From Lepturacanthus savala (lineage: Eukaryota; Chordata; Actinopteri; Scombriformes; Trichiuridae): a DNA stretch of 64,000 nt. The notes below the pieces were generated by a model. That model ran no database searches. It was given only the letters and a program-made list of their open reading frames with translations, and was not told the DNA's origin. Location of the stretch: assembly GCA_030544235.1 (NCBI GenBank), contig CM060477.1:24548934-24612933 (forward strand), written 5' to 3'. The position numbers were made by a program, and so were the translations under genes. Shown piece after piece: positions 45,800 to 56,764 of the stretch. The stretch's first letter is position 1. Each line of letters starts with the position of its first letter.

Positions 45800-47417
45800 T
45801 TATTTGTGCCACTCCAGAAAGCAGTTTCTGTCAACGGTAAGGCAGAGGGGCACATCACAGGCCTGGCACTTCCAAGGTGTGTCATCTTGTTGGCAGCGTA
45901 TGCATTTCAGCCTGCCTTTGGTGGCTTTTTCACCTGTATTTGCGTCCGTGACAATGAGTACAGGAGCGTGCTCAACTGACCTTCTCCGGGGAACAAGTTT
46001 CTCGTCGACGCCACAAAGCTGAGACACCAGCTCCACCATGAAGTCTTTGTGTGTCATGGGCTGCACCTGCCTGGCTTTGCTCATTTCACGGTGCAGGATG
46101 TAGGCATTTGTGGACGCAATGTCCAAAAAGTGCAGCATCATGGTTTTGTACCAACGAGCTGTTTTTCGATGGGTGGAGTAATATTGTATGAGTTGGTCTG
46201 ACAGATCAATTCCACCCATGTTTTTGTTGTATGCTACAATTGGTGTGGGGCAGGGAATCCGTTGCACCTCATAGCGTTCATCTCCAGCCTTCACTCTTCT
46301 TTCCACCGTGTCTCCTGAAAATGCAGGATGAATTGTGGAGCAGACAGACACCTCCCGAGTGTCCATCCACTTGACAAAAACCAGTGGACCCTCTCTAATC
46401 CACCGCACTGATCCTCTCCTGCTCTTCTTTGTGAGAGCATTTTGTCTCCCTTTAGGACACACTCTTCTGTTGTCCCTGTATGTCCCACATGCTCCAAATT
46501 TCATCTCGACCAGGTCAAGGAACAGTTTTGGGCTTGTATAAAAATTATCCATGTACACATGGTATCCTGTCCCAAGATAGGCAGGATGAATGAGTTCCAT
46601 GACTGCATCATAGGACAGTCCATGCTGACTTGCATTTGCAGCCTTTCCTGTGTATATTTTGAAGTTCAATGTATAACCAGTGCTTGATTCAGCCAAGACA
46701 AACATTTTGATACCCCATTTCGCCGGCTTGTCCTTCATATACTGGGTCATTCCAGTCTTTGCTTTTGTTGCCACCATCCTCTCATCCACCGACAGCTCCC
46801 TCCCCGGGTGGTAATAAGCCTGGCAGGCATTGATGATCTCATCATATAGAGGCCTAACTCAAAACAACTTATCATGGCCCGGTGTTCCTTTCTTTTTATC
46901 GTTTTCTGCATCCTCCTTGGGATCACTCAGATGAACATTCCAGAATATGGACCGGAACCTGTCTCTGCTCATTACTTTAGGTGGGAGCAACACAGACAAA
47001 ACATGGTTCTGTCTCCAGTAGTCCTGAAGACTTGGCAGCGACACCAAGGACATGTAGAGCAGGAGACCGAAGAACTGATAAAGCTCATCCTTCTCTACAT
47101 CAGTCCATTTATACTTCTTCCCCGCCTCTTTATTTTTTGCAGCATTTTTATTGGTATTGCTACAGATGGTCCTGATGGTGTCAGTAGCGAAGAAAAGAAG
47201 AAAAAGATCTTTTGGACTGTGGGGGGAGAGAGTGTCTATCTGGACCCCTGGTGATCTATGAGGCTGGAACCTGCTCAGTGCTACAGCAGCATCAGCATCC
47301 TCCTCCGTCTTCCAGGGCTCAGCGCAGGCGCGTGGCTCCGCTGCTGCAGCCAGCAGAGATCTCGATCTGGGGGGCTTGGCGCGCCATCCCGTCCGCTGAG
47401 AAAATCTCTGACTCCGC
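45800..47417 (-). pseudogene. piggyBac transposase, one stop, N-terminus split by an LTR
   Basis: The frame is continuous apart from one TGA at 46859-46861. SPKDLFLLFFATDTIRTICS and WTDVEKDELYQFFGLLLYMS lead to SRDRFRSIFWNVHLSDPKED, then ELSVDERMVATKAKT (first catalytic Asp region), YHVYMDNFYTSPKLF (second Asp), NKNMGGIDLSDQLIQYYS (third Asp). A C-terminal cysteine-rich finger follows (CIRCQQDDTPWKCQACDVPLC). This is the piggyBac/PGBD4 arrangement; the enzyme cuts and pastes at TTAA without scars. The open frame runs upstream to 47417, where the LTR begins, so the true N-terminus is displaced or lost. The near-intact frame means recent activity. Confidence 0.92.
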
Positions 47418-49237
47418 TGTTGTGCATGTAGGGGCTATAAATAGTTATTAGTAGTAATTAATAATTATCAAAGATGATTATTAATTATAAAAATATTAAT
47501 TAAATTTATTAATTAAAAATTAATCAATTAAAAACGGGGCACCACCGGATGAACCGGACTAATAACTATAATGACCAGTCTCATAAAATTATTACCTTAT
47601 AATTAGCTTTATGTTAGAACATAAGTTAATAGAAGGTATAAAAAGGGAAGGTGTGAATCCGTACACTAGCCCAATCAACCAGCTCTTTGTGACAATACAT
47701 GGACAAAATACAAGGAGGCTTCTCTTTAAATACACAAAAGAGTTTATTTACAAACAGTAAACACCTTACAATTCATACTGTTGTCAATATCCTCAACTAT
47801 AACTAAATGAGTCTGGTAACTACAAAGACAGAATAAGCTAAGTATAACAGAGAGACAAACTAAGTAAACAGTGTAAATAGACAAAACCAAGCCAACAGAA
47901 AGGGAGTTGTATGTGTGTGTGTGTGTGTGCGTGTGTGTGTGTGTGAGTGGGCGTGTGTGAGTGGGCGTGTGTGAGTGGGCGTGTGTGAGTGAGTGCGCGT
48001 GCGTGTGAGGTCGCAAAATGGCGGCTACGCCGGGACAAAGTGGGACTCTCAAGATGGCGGCTACGCCAGGAACGGGTGTTACGCCACTAGTGGTCACACT
48101 GTGACAATACACCCACGGATACTTGTGTGTGAGACAAGATGGCGACTTATCCACGACACGTAATCCGAGACAAAGGAAGCGCGGGACTACACATACGGAT
48201 ACTTGTGGGTGAGACAAGATGGCGACTTGTCCACGGCACGTAATCCGGAGCAAAGAAAAGCACGGGAGCGTGCGTAGTGTGGTGCGTGTATGTGTTAATG
48301 TAAGTGTGCGAGTGTTCGTAGTAAGCGAGAGGATGGAGAGCGAAGAGGAGAGAGAGAGTGAAAGAGCGAGCGGGAGAGAGAGAGAGGAGAGCGAGCGAGC
48401 GGACTCTGCACTCAATCAACTGATCACAGTAACAGAATAAACAGCGTAACGGACGCGGCGATCCGTACAAAACAAGAAGTGAAAACACTAATAAAACAAC
48501 AACTAATATTCACTGCCCAGAAGATAACCTCTTACTGTGACGCAGGCTGTAGTTGTGGTGGTCCGGAGTTTGTTGATCCGGGCTTTGTTGGTCCGGAGCT
48601 GCAGCACGTCCTTTGCTGACAGTCCGGGGCTAGCGGCACGCTAGTGTCCTCTCACAGTCCGTGGCTCGGAGGGAGAGGGTCGCGACAGGAAAGAAAGGAG
48701 GGAAACGTTGTGTCTCAGGTGTCCTTTCATAGGCGGGCGTCGCCTACATCCGCGGGAAACAGCTTGATCCGGGGGGTGACCGTCGATCAATCAGGTAGAA
48801 GAAGGTCTCGGCCAGCGAGGATTTCTTCTTACAGGCCTTCTGGAAATGCGCACGGTAACTATTCGCTCGGCTGCTGCTCGGTGGGGGCAGGCGGGTTGAG
48901 CGAGTGTTGTGTGCTTCCGTTCGTCACGCCCGTCAGCGCGACTGGAAAGAGCGCAGTTTGCAGGTCCTCCATGCATTTATAGCCTTCGTGTCGTCACCGC
49001 CCAGTGACGCACTACAGCCAATCAGAGTCCGCTTTCTGTGGGACCCCTGCTGGGATTACCTGTGACGTAGTTGCTGGATCCGACGGAAACACGGGTGGCG
49101 CTGTTGAGTACCACCCAGGGCTCCTTTGTTTAGGGACACGTGGCAAAGGGGTTTCCTTTGTCTCTTGAGACAAAGGAACTCAAATCAGGCTTCAGGCTTG
49201 CCTGCAGGCCTGAAATTCCTCAGGGCGAGGCACAACA
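47418..49237 (-). mobile_element. Long LTR (1.82 kb) of an env-bearing element, inserted in piggyBac
   Basis: In the minus direction it starts TGTTGTGCCTCG just after a purine tract (AAAGGGGGGATA), runs through a TATAAATGC box near 48975 and AATAAA near 47740, and ends GCATGCACAACA-type inverted end at 47418. GGTGGTGCCCCG at 47546-47535 resembles the LTR at 8183-9520. It contains GT-rich microsatellite (47905-47945), a 14-bp GTGTGAGTGGGC minisatellite (47945-48000) and an 80-bp direct repeat. Confidence 0.7.
48013..48225. promoter_or_regulatory. Four AAGATGGCG (YY1-like) sites in the LTR
   Basis: AAAATGGCGGC near 48015, AAGATGGCGGC at 48051, and AAGATGGCGAC near 48136 and 48216 fit the YY1 consensus AAGATGGCGGC. 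The last two lie in an 80-bp direct repeat (48115-48194 and 48195-48270). The related LTR at 8183-9520 has AAGATGGCTGCC on its complement at about 9060-9075. Binding is inferred only. Confidence 0.5.
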
Positions 49238-49546
49238 TATCCCCCCTTTGATCGGAGGAGTGGGATGTGGGTCACAGTCCTTTGATCAACAGAAGGGTCG
49301 AGCAGTCCTGAGAATCTTTATGGAGAGAAAGAGTAATCCAACAGTTTATAGTTCATAGTTCATATGAAAAGGTACAGTAGAGGTTATCTCTGGCAGTGAA
49401 CAGAGGCTACTTCTGGGCAGATTTCTAATCTAAACTAGCAATTCTACACATGTACAAACACACAATATAACAACAGCTTTGCCGCTTGAAATGTTTGCTC
49501 AGAAAGGAAAAAGGAAAAGAAGAGGAAAGAAAAGAGGAGGGAGTTG

Positions 49547-50146
49547 TTATGATGAGGTGGTTGACCCCTGGAGTGGAATGGAGTCAACCCGAGTGTTGGT
49601 GACAGACCCATGTGTAAAACGTGGTTGCACTAGGCAGATGGAGTCAAGCTTTGCTTGTAACCTTTGGATATGTCTGTACATGAGGTGTGCGATGACTGCC
49701 GTGATGACCCAGCCACCGAGGAGGAGCCCAAGGGCAGATAAACTGACATGGCTTTCTTGGTAACGATTGTGCACGAGATTACCGAACTGGGTGGTTATCC
49801 CAGTTGGTTTAAGGCTTAATTTGACCAATTTCGTCCCTTCAGTCAGGAGCTGCTGCTGTAGGGAGTCAGTTATCGTGATATTATGACCCAGAAATGCGTC
49901 CATAATCTCAATCTCAACATTGTGTCTGTCAGATTCAAGATGATGATTCAAGGTGATGACGTCACCAATATGGGCGGTGGCTCCTTTGGGGACCGTTAGG
50001 AACACCGTCTGATTTGGTAGGGTCAGTCTGGTGGCTGTGTCATGGCGGTCATATGAGATCAGGATGTCAGTGGCAGGGGTGCTTACAAGCCATCGATTAC
50101 CTGCTCGTTCTACTTTGGTCTCCATGTCCTCGTCTTTTACAGACAT
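49547..50146 (-). pseudogene. Env-like membrane protein, C-terminal fragment
   Basis: A 199-codon open frame reads towards the LTR. It has an ectodomain segment with one N-x-T sequon, then a ~20-residue hydrophobic span (about residues 134-155, LGLLLGGWVITAVIAHLMY), then a basic and Ser-rich cytoplasmic tail. Its position directly before a purine tract and LTR is where env lies in endogenous retroviruses and env-bearing LTR elements. The N-terminal part with signal peptide and surface subunit is absent. I recognise no fusion peptide. The family is uncertain and the frame start (50146) may be in flanking DNA. Confidence 0.55.
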
Positions 50147-50760
50147 GCTACATTCATAAATCGATTCATCGTTTTATCGCAAAACACAAATAATCGACTG
50201 GACTAAACACTAAATACTATATTACTACACTACAACTACACGCTAAATAAACACTCAAAATATGCTAAATATCACTAATATCCTTATTTCAAAACTAACT
50301 ATCGCTATCGCTACCTGTCTCTATAATCGGCAACACACCCACAACTTTTATTTTTTCCCCAGCAACCAAATGCGTCTTTTGGTGTAGGTTTTGATTGGAT
50401 GATGTGGTGTGCTTTTCTGCCAATAGGAAACGTGTTGCCGTGTTGTTGTGTGGGCTCTTTTTTTTTTTCTAAAACTTTAGCGTCTTTTTTCCCGTCTCTT
50501 CCCGCAACGAGCGTGCAGCGAATGTTTGCAGAACGAGACTACGCGAAACGCGAGACCACTCCGAAAAATTATAGGGTAAATAATTTATCATAACTCTGGT
50601 TTTACTTGGCTTATCAACACAAAACTGGTATAAAGTTTGAGGTGTTTAGTATCGCCATGAACTGAAACCCGACACCAGCGGGCGCGCACCTTGTTGCAAT
50701 GACATCACAATGACGATCATGTGATTACGACGCGAGGGCGCGTCCATAGACCCCAATGAG

Positions 50761-52005
50761 TTAATAACCAAATCATTTCAGAGGTTCAGTAAAAGGTGCT
50801 TCAATGTCTCCAATACAGTGCTGTTTAAAGTAGTTCAGACATGTCCTTAAATCAGTTCAAATCTTGTCCTTGGTTGTTGTCCAGCTGGTGGGGTGGTGTG
50901 TGTTTGGGGGGTTCAGGGTGTCAGTGAGAGTGTGTGTGGGGGGATTCAGTCCGCTTGAAGCCCTACAGCTTGTAAAACCTGTTGATAATAGTGAAGGGTG
51001 GAGTGGGTCTTTGATGGTGGAGGTAGCTGTGTGAATGCATTGCTGTTGGTAGAGCTCCATCAGGATGAGACAGCAGCAGCAACGGTTCTGTAGGCGGTGA
51101 TGTGGAATTGAAGCAAACCAAAAGTTCAGTTCAACAATCAGCTGTTTATTCCCATACAATTACCATACAATAATACAATTTATCATAGGGGTATAAATGA
51201 ATAGGTAAAAGTACATAACTTGCTCAGAACGGGGTTCTCCGGAGAACCTCTTTAAGTCGTGTCGTCTTCTGTGGTCTTCTTTCCTCTTTCTTCTACTCTC
51301 TTTGTCCTGAGAGGGGGTTTTTATACTACGACCAAAATAATACCAAATAGGGCACGGTTCCGTCTTTGATATTTCCCAATCTCTTTACCAGTGCCAAGAA
51401 TCTGTACTCTCGACATCCTGTTTTTTCCAGTGAACTTCAGGTCATGGTGACCTGATGTACTGCCAAAGCTGGCCAGAGTTCTAACATCCTGTCATGTTCA
51501 TTAATAACGTACAAGGTGGAAAAGTGGAAATGTGTTTTAAACAACTGTACTGTTTCTCTTAACCACTACAGTGGTCTTCATCAGTCCTGATTGGCTGTCT
51601 TTGTTGTCCATGGAAACTGCAGCTCCTGAACCAGGAAGTGATGCTGTAGGTCAGGATGCTGTCAGTGGAGCCCCTGTAGAAGGTGGTAAAGTGAGGAGAC
51701 CAGTTACTATCAATGACCATTAAAATTCTTTAGTGATATTACAGTGTAGATGCATTAACTGGAAAAACACAACAACCGAGCAGATCATAAAATTACTAAT
51801 AAGTGTTACTTGTTCTCTACTCCTCCATGTTTCTCCACAGTAAGTCAACGCGGTCATCAGCTGGATTTGGCACATCATGAACTTGTCAGCACCACTTGGA
51901 GACAAAAAATAAAACATTTAGTGTTAATGTTTGCAGGTATGACAGTATTTGGTGATAGACAATCTGAAATGAGTCTTACTTTTGGCAGGATGAGATTCCT
52001 GTAAA
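50761..52005. repeat. Block B1, second part
   Basis: Resumes at TTAATAACCAAATCATTTC, equal to 2156 onward, with the L2-like RT C-terminal remnant on the minus strand (51575-51720). The match to block A1 ends near 51960. It is interrupted by the LTR at 51098-51570. Confidence 0.85.
51098..51570 (-). mobile_element. Solo LTR, 473 bp, TG...CA ends
   Basis: It is absent at the matching site near 2495 in block A1. The insert is TGATGTGGAATTG...CACTACA; its complement starts TGTAGTGG and ends CCACATCA, with AATAAA near 51150 on the minus strand. It is flanked by GCGG (51094-51097) and GTGG (51571-51574), a 4-bp duplication with one mismatch. Confidence 0.82.
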
Positions 52006-52009
52006 GGCT

Positions 52010-52870
52010 GATGTGGGCGTGACGTGTAAGTTGTACTTTAATCCTTCAAGCAGACAGGTTATATGGAGCAGTCATCTCACAGAGAGTCAGTCTGTGGGAG
52101 AAAAAAAAACAAACCAACATCAGGTTAAAACTATCAACATCATTTAGTGAAGAATCATCAGTGAAATGAACATCAAATATTATCACCTTGTTTCTGTATG
52201 TGTGGAACTTCCAGCCTCAGCCAACATCACATGTTACCAGGTTGTAGGGCTATTTACCCTTAGCTGGGACAGTGGTTGACGGACACCAGGACTTGTCCAC
52301 ACAGCGGTGGTCCTGGATGCCGCGTCTCTGGGGCCCACTGCTGCTCCGAGATCCCCATACAGTTTCCAGTTTCCGTGCGTGGCCCCGAGGAGGCACTGTA
52401 GGAGTCTTGGTAGTGGAGAGGCTATATACTGGCTTTCACCCTCCATTAAGAAGGCTAGCCAGCAGCAGTAGGTGTAACATGCAGGATCACATGACTACTG
52501 CATGAGACGCTTCACACGTAGCCTAGCTGCAGTATTTGGCAAATGCAGACAGACATGTAACACAGGACAAACGGGTGGAGAGGTGGAGAGAGGGATAGAG
52601 AGAGAGCGTAACCGTGCTCTGTTTCTATCTGCACCACAAGAGGAGTTGCAAAAGGAAAAAGACGGCAAAGAACAGCAAGAAAGATGATGCTTCAAAGACT
52701 TGTCCTTGCACAAAAAGCCAGCACCGGAAAGAGAAAAGCAGTACAGCAGCAGCGACGATACAGGATTAAACAAACTATGGTATGTGCTGCTGTCTGGGCC
52801 ATAACCGGCAGATAAATGTAACAGACATTCACATGCCAAAACTAAGAAAGTACACGCAGAAAAGGTGGTG
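52010..52870. other. Helentron B downstream region, absent from copy A
   Basis: No coding motif is seen. The long minus ORF (52495-52944) is Ser/Cys/Leu-rich without recognisable domains. If the Helentron 3' hairpin and terminus exist they should lie here or in block B1, but I could not define them. Confidence 0.4.
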
Positions 52871-52874
52871 TCAG

Positions 52875-53540
52875 CTACGCCAAAATACAGTATACCGGCT
52901 GGTGGTAACTGTAATAGGAGTGCTGAACACCTGACTGAACACAAGAATCGGGATGCGAAATGTAAATGTGGTCAATCAGGGTCTGCTTTTCGGTGGTCGG
53001 ACCGGTGACAAGCTGACTATATCCCCTGGATACAAACATGTCTTTGATTGCCTTCTTCCCACCAGAAAGGAGGTTCTCATTGAAATCGCCGCAAACGACA
53101 ATCGGCTGACAACCCATGAGCTCCAAGGAATCCAAGAACGCTTGCATGTTTGCGACAAACAAGCCAAGAGAGTAGTTTGGTGGTCTGTACACAGTAGCAA
53201 TTAAAGCTGTGACCGGGCGCTCCACCTTCAAGATCCAATACGTTCTGCAAGAACTTGCGCGGCACGGCTACAAGAGTGCTCCTGTAGTACACGGCGACAC
53301 CACCTCCATCCTTGGTAGCCATGTCGGGTCTGTTTGCGTAACAGACGTTTCTGATACGGGCAAACATGTCGTATCCCTCCAATTCAAAACAGCGGAGGGA
53401 CAGACGAACCCGACAAATGGCTCTCGCTGAATCACAAAACGTCAGCGAGTAGGAGTTCATGATGGCGTTTCATGTCATCCATGTGGGATGGAAGCCCTGG
53501 CTGTTGTGGTGGATCACAATCAGCGTTGGCGCAGCTGTGA
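52875..53540 (-). pseudogene. Helentron B APE-like endonuclease
   Basis: Two overlapping frames carry YANRPDMATKDGGGVAVYYR (53231-53460), then VTALIATVYRPPNYSLGLF, IVVCGDFNENLLSGGKK, LIDHIYISHPDSCVQSGV and YYSYHQPVYCILA (52875-53231). GDFNE, DHIY and the S-H-PV end are the metal- and phosphate-binding motifs of the endonuclease-exonuclease-phosphatase family. Helentrons carry this domain C-terminal to the helicase. A frameshift near 53200 separates the halves; the catalytic second half is uninterrupted and ends at TGA. Confidence 0.86.
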
Positions 53541-53635
53541 CCGGCGACTTGACAAAGTGCAAGAGTGGCCTTGAAGACTCGAAGGATGCGCACGTCATGC
53601 CCTCCAACGCCGCCTTGATGGTCGGGTCAGCGCGG

Positions 53636-54465
53636 TCATGCCTTGCACTTTGTGAGCCGTACAGCCATCGGGAACGCTCTTGCTCCCCTCTTGCTCATGG
53701 GTTCCTCAAATCGCTCGATGCAAACCAGCATGTCCGTTGGCCCGAGAACCTGTTTTCGAAACTTCTGACCGGCCTCCGGATTGTCCAATTCCAGTCCGAT
53801 CAGCTTCACAGTTTCGGGTAGGTCCACGTACATGCACAGGTGTCGGATTGTGCCGAAAGTGCCGTTGACGAGACCGTCCTCGATGTCTACATTCCTTGTC
53901 ACCATGACGCGCACGCCGACAGCGGCTTTGATGACGTCCAGCAGATCCCTCCTGTTGCCCTTGAAGCCCCAGGCGATCATTTCGCCTGTGCGGGGATCCT
54001 TCCGATAATCCTTCGCAGGAATGTTAACAGTCAACCCAAGGGCTGCGTCGGTGGTGGCGTTGTGGGCGTCCACCTCCTTGTTCGTCGCAAAGATGTGAAG
54101 GGCATCCACCCGACGATGTTGGGCGTCGACGACGCACTGCTCGAGCAGAGCTTTGTCGTTGACGGAAAGCGGTTCGGTCTTCTGCTTTGTACGGAGTCTG
54201 TTCAACAGCTCGGCAAAAGACCGGTCGTCCTTTTGCCTCATGATTTCCATCAAGGTGACCATCTGGAAAGAACTCCAGAGGTCAAGGAAATCATCCTCAC
54301 GCACACAGAGCGGCTTGGCCCTGCCAAGCGGCGGCAGTTGGTAAAAGTCCCCAACCGCCAAGACCGACATGTCTCCAAAGGGCCTCTTGTTGCCTTTGAT
54401 TTGTTGCAACCGCCAGTGCACATAGGCAAAGAGGTCCTTGGAAATCATAGAGATCTCGTCGATGC
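53636..54465 (-). pseudogene. Helentron B helicase, internal part only
   Basis: The frame starts ISKDLFAYVHWRLQQIKGN, includes LAVGDFYQLPPLGRAKPLC (motif III of Pif1-like helicases) and VMVTRNVDIEDGLVNGTFG, and ends before motif V. On the 5' side it joins the Rep C-terminus at ASTRS..., so the Walker A segment present at 4555-4590 in copy A has been deleted. On the 3' side the VQGMT...YVALSR part is also gone (near 53640-53670). The helicase could not hydrolyse ATP. Confidence 0.88.
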
Positions 54466-55404
54466 TTGCTCGACGTTCACGCTACAGTACATAGACCTGA
54501 CAAAATGCGGACTCAACTGCGGCACCTGAACGGCAGGCGCAGCCGCACCATCCCAATCAGTGACATGAAAATCGGGGATCGGCTCCTCATCTCTTCTTGG
54601 CAAGCGCTCAGCGTTGCATTCCAGGTTCTCCAGTTCGGCCTCTGCTGGAAAACGGTTCCACGCGTTGAGGACTGGCTCTGTTCTTTGCAGATGTTCGAGC
54701 GCTTTTTCAAGAGAGATGCCCCCGCCTTGGTAGAGTTTTTGGTGTAAATCTACGACACGCTTAATGCGTTTGTCACTGAAATAAAACTCGCAATACAGGG
54801 GATGAGCAGCACTGCGCAGTTCTTCATCTGCTCTGTGCGGGTAATACAGCTTGAGCAGACGCCGGTAATGCTTCTCTGGATATTTAGTCTCAGAGAAGTG
54901 CGTAAAACAGATGACGGCCGGACGGACAGTGCGCTTCTGGATGAAGCCCATGTCGTTCTGGAAGGCAATGCTGTTGGGTCTTCTGGCTTCGGCGCCATAA
55001 ACGACCCTGTAGTTCGACGCGAACTCGGCCAGACACATGGATCGAAAGGCCGGGGTGTCCGGTCTGTGCAAATACTTCTCGGGCAAGCCTGACATCCAAA
55101 CGTTCTCAGCGTCGTCGGCCATGTCGAGGAGTCGGCTCATAGGAAGGCTCATTTTCACACCATCTTCGTCAGTCTGAAGAAAGACGGTGCGCGAGCTCCT
55201 CTTGAGGGGCAGGCTGCACACGCAAGCCACAGCTTCCTGCGCGGAGACCTCTCTGTTCTTAGAGTAGGCCTGCATGATTAGCTGTATCTCCTCCCATTCT
55301 TTGGCGTCCTTCGTGGCCTTCTTCTTACGCACCTCCTTGATGACAGAGTTAAGCAACTCTGTCATCTCGTGTTCCGGCTTCGAAATATAGGACATCATGT
55401 ACAT
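54445..55404 (-). pseudogene. Helentron B Rep C-terminal part with tyrosine motif
   Basis: This 319-codon open frame begins MYMMSYISKPEHEMTELLNS. Paired tyrosines followed by I-K are the catalytic tyrosine region of Helitron/Helentron Rep proteins, which nick and religate DNA. It continues with the conserved region between Rep and helicase: LKRSSRTVFLQTDEDGVKMS, FASNYRVVYG, CFTHFSETKYPEKHYRRLLK and a glutamate-rich end. The stretch 55404-55511 reads RDPKDAWVIAYNPHLLCAWN in the linking frame, so only one shift separates it from the HUH part. Confidence 0.85.
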
Positions 55405-55510
55405 GATGCAACTAAGTCATCAAGTACATACTGGATGTCCATATTTGCGTTCCACGCGCACAACAGATGTGGGTTGTACGCAATAACCCACGCGTCCTTG
55501 GGGTCACGCT

Positions 55511-56571
55511 TTAACATGACCACCATTCCACTGTACTGTACTGTCCTCTGTACTTTTTGGGAGTCATGTTGCAGCGGCGCAGCAGGGAGGGCAAGTCCTC
55601 AAAGGAGGCGTTTGCATCCGTGAGGAGATCTCGGACAGGTTTGAGATACTCCATGGCCTTCCGCCGTCTCTTGCGCAGCGCTTTGGTCCTCTTCTTTTTC
55701 TTCTTGGCAGCTTCCTCATCCGGCTTCGGTTGAGCCGCTTCAGGATTCTTCAAGGAAGCCGCCTCCAGATTCTTCTGGTCATCATCCTCGTCTTCATCGT
55801 CGAAGATGGTGTAGGGCGAGGGGATGATGACCGTCTCCCACATGCGTAGATTGGGGAAGGCAAATCTACAAACGACGTTCCCTTTCCTGCAAGTTTTGGA
55901 GTGGTTGCGGCTATGTATCTGCACCTCCATGACAATCCGGAAAAGCTCAGGATCCGCATTCGCGTCCGGAATCTGACAACAGATATATTTGTCAATGAAC
56001 TCTTCAGGGCAGTACTGAGGGATCCTCGATCTCAGGTGCACCTCTAATCCACACCACCATATGGATGTGTGGACTACCTCTGGCCTGGAACTCCGTGCGG
56101 ATAAAAAAATCTCTGACGGGCCCGATGGGCTCCGCGGGTGAGAGGAGGAGTTCTGTGAGAAGCACCTCTACCCTTTTTGAAAACATGCGCATGACGGTGA
56201 CTGGATTGCTGCGAAGGATATCGCACTTCTCGTTCCAGTCAAGCGCTGAAAAATCCACCGATTGGCCTTCCTGGGCTTTTATAGCCTCAATGACTTCAGG
56301 CCATCGCATCTCGGCGGCAGAAAAGGTCAGGAAGTGGGCTTTCCCAGCTGTTGCGTCATCGCGTGTAAGTCGCGCAGCTCTTTCTCCCTGTGCATCTCCC
56401 TGAGCAAGCACTCTATCCAAAGAAACCCTGTCAAACTGCAACCCCTCGTTGTGGTACGCAAGAAAAGTCACAGCCATGCAGGTGCATTGACGATTACGGG
56501 AAAAAGTTTCATACCTTGTCGATGCCTGGGAGTGGGAAGCCCTCACGATGTTCACCCGGTGGACATCAGAA
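55511..56571 (-). pseudogene. Helentron B HUH Rep domain, fused to an OTU-like N-terminus
   Basis: Frame 56004-56555 starts VRASHSQASTRYETFSRNRQ and CTCMAVTFLAYHNEGLQFDR, the beginning of the OTU-like exon, and at GDA (about 56390) jumps to Rep: FLTFSAAEMRWPEVIEAIK, VRDFFIRTEFQARGSPHIHM. The HIH of SPHIHMVVWI is the HUH metal-binding motif. Frame 55511-56041 continues with FIDKYICCQIPDANADPELF, CRKGNVVCRFAFPNL and a Lys-rich linker. The internal deletion removed the OTU-like domain, acidic and tyrosine-rich repeats still seen in copy A (4741-6100). Confidence 0.88.
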
Positions 56572-56764
56572 TGCTGAAATAAAGACAGGCATTTTTTTCT
56601 ATCTCTAGAAGGAAAACTTACACTGTTGCAGACATTGTAAAGCAGTACATTTCTCTATCCATGTTTTCACCATAAAAAAAAGCAACTCTGAAATATGAAA
56701 ACAAAAAGACGCCATGCTAATAAAAGTTATCAATAGCTATAAAATAAGGAATATGTAAACATAC

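Larger units (their letters stand above)
45372..50760 (-). mobile_element. piggyBac element (PGBD4-like) at TTAA, with a nested provirus fragment
   Basis: It is flanked by TTAA at 45368-45371 and 50761-50764. The ends begin CCCTATCAGGTCTATGG (left) and, in complement, CTCATTGGGGTCTATGG (right), sharing GTCTATGG. The other copy of the block has an unbroken CAGCATTAATAACC at 2151-2164, the empty site, so the insertion is exact and left a TTAA duplication. The element holds a piggyBac transposase (45800-47417) and a 2.7 kb LTR-env insertion at 47418 to about 50146. The 50150-50760 part is likely its 5' untranslated and promoter sequence. Confidence 0.93.

Noticed and set aside
47535..47546. Primer-binding site GGTGGTGCCCCG
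   Set aside because: It lies ~120 bp inside the inverted LTR ends, and the LTR at 8183-9520 has it in the same internal place.
47744..48415. 223-codon minus ORF in the LTR
   Set aside because: Made of Thr/His repeats from microsatellite sequence (GT-rich) and LTR direct repeats, with no domain.
52495..52944. Cys/Ser/Leu-rich 149-codon ORF
   Set aside because: Overlaps the end of the endonuclease in another frame and shows no domain.
53840..54529. 229-codon plus-strand ORF
   Set aside because: Antisense of the Helentron B helicase.
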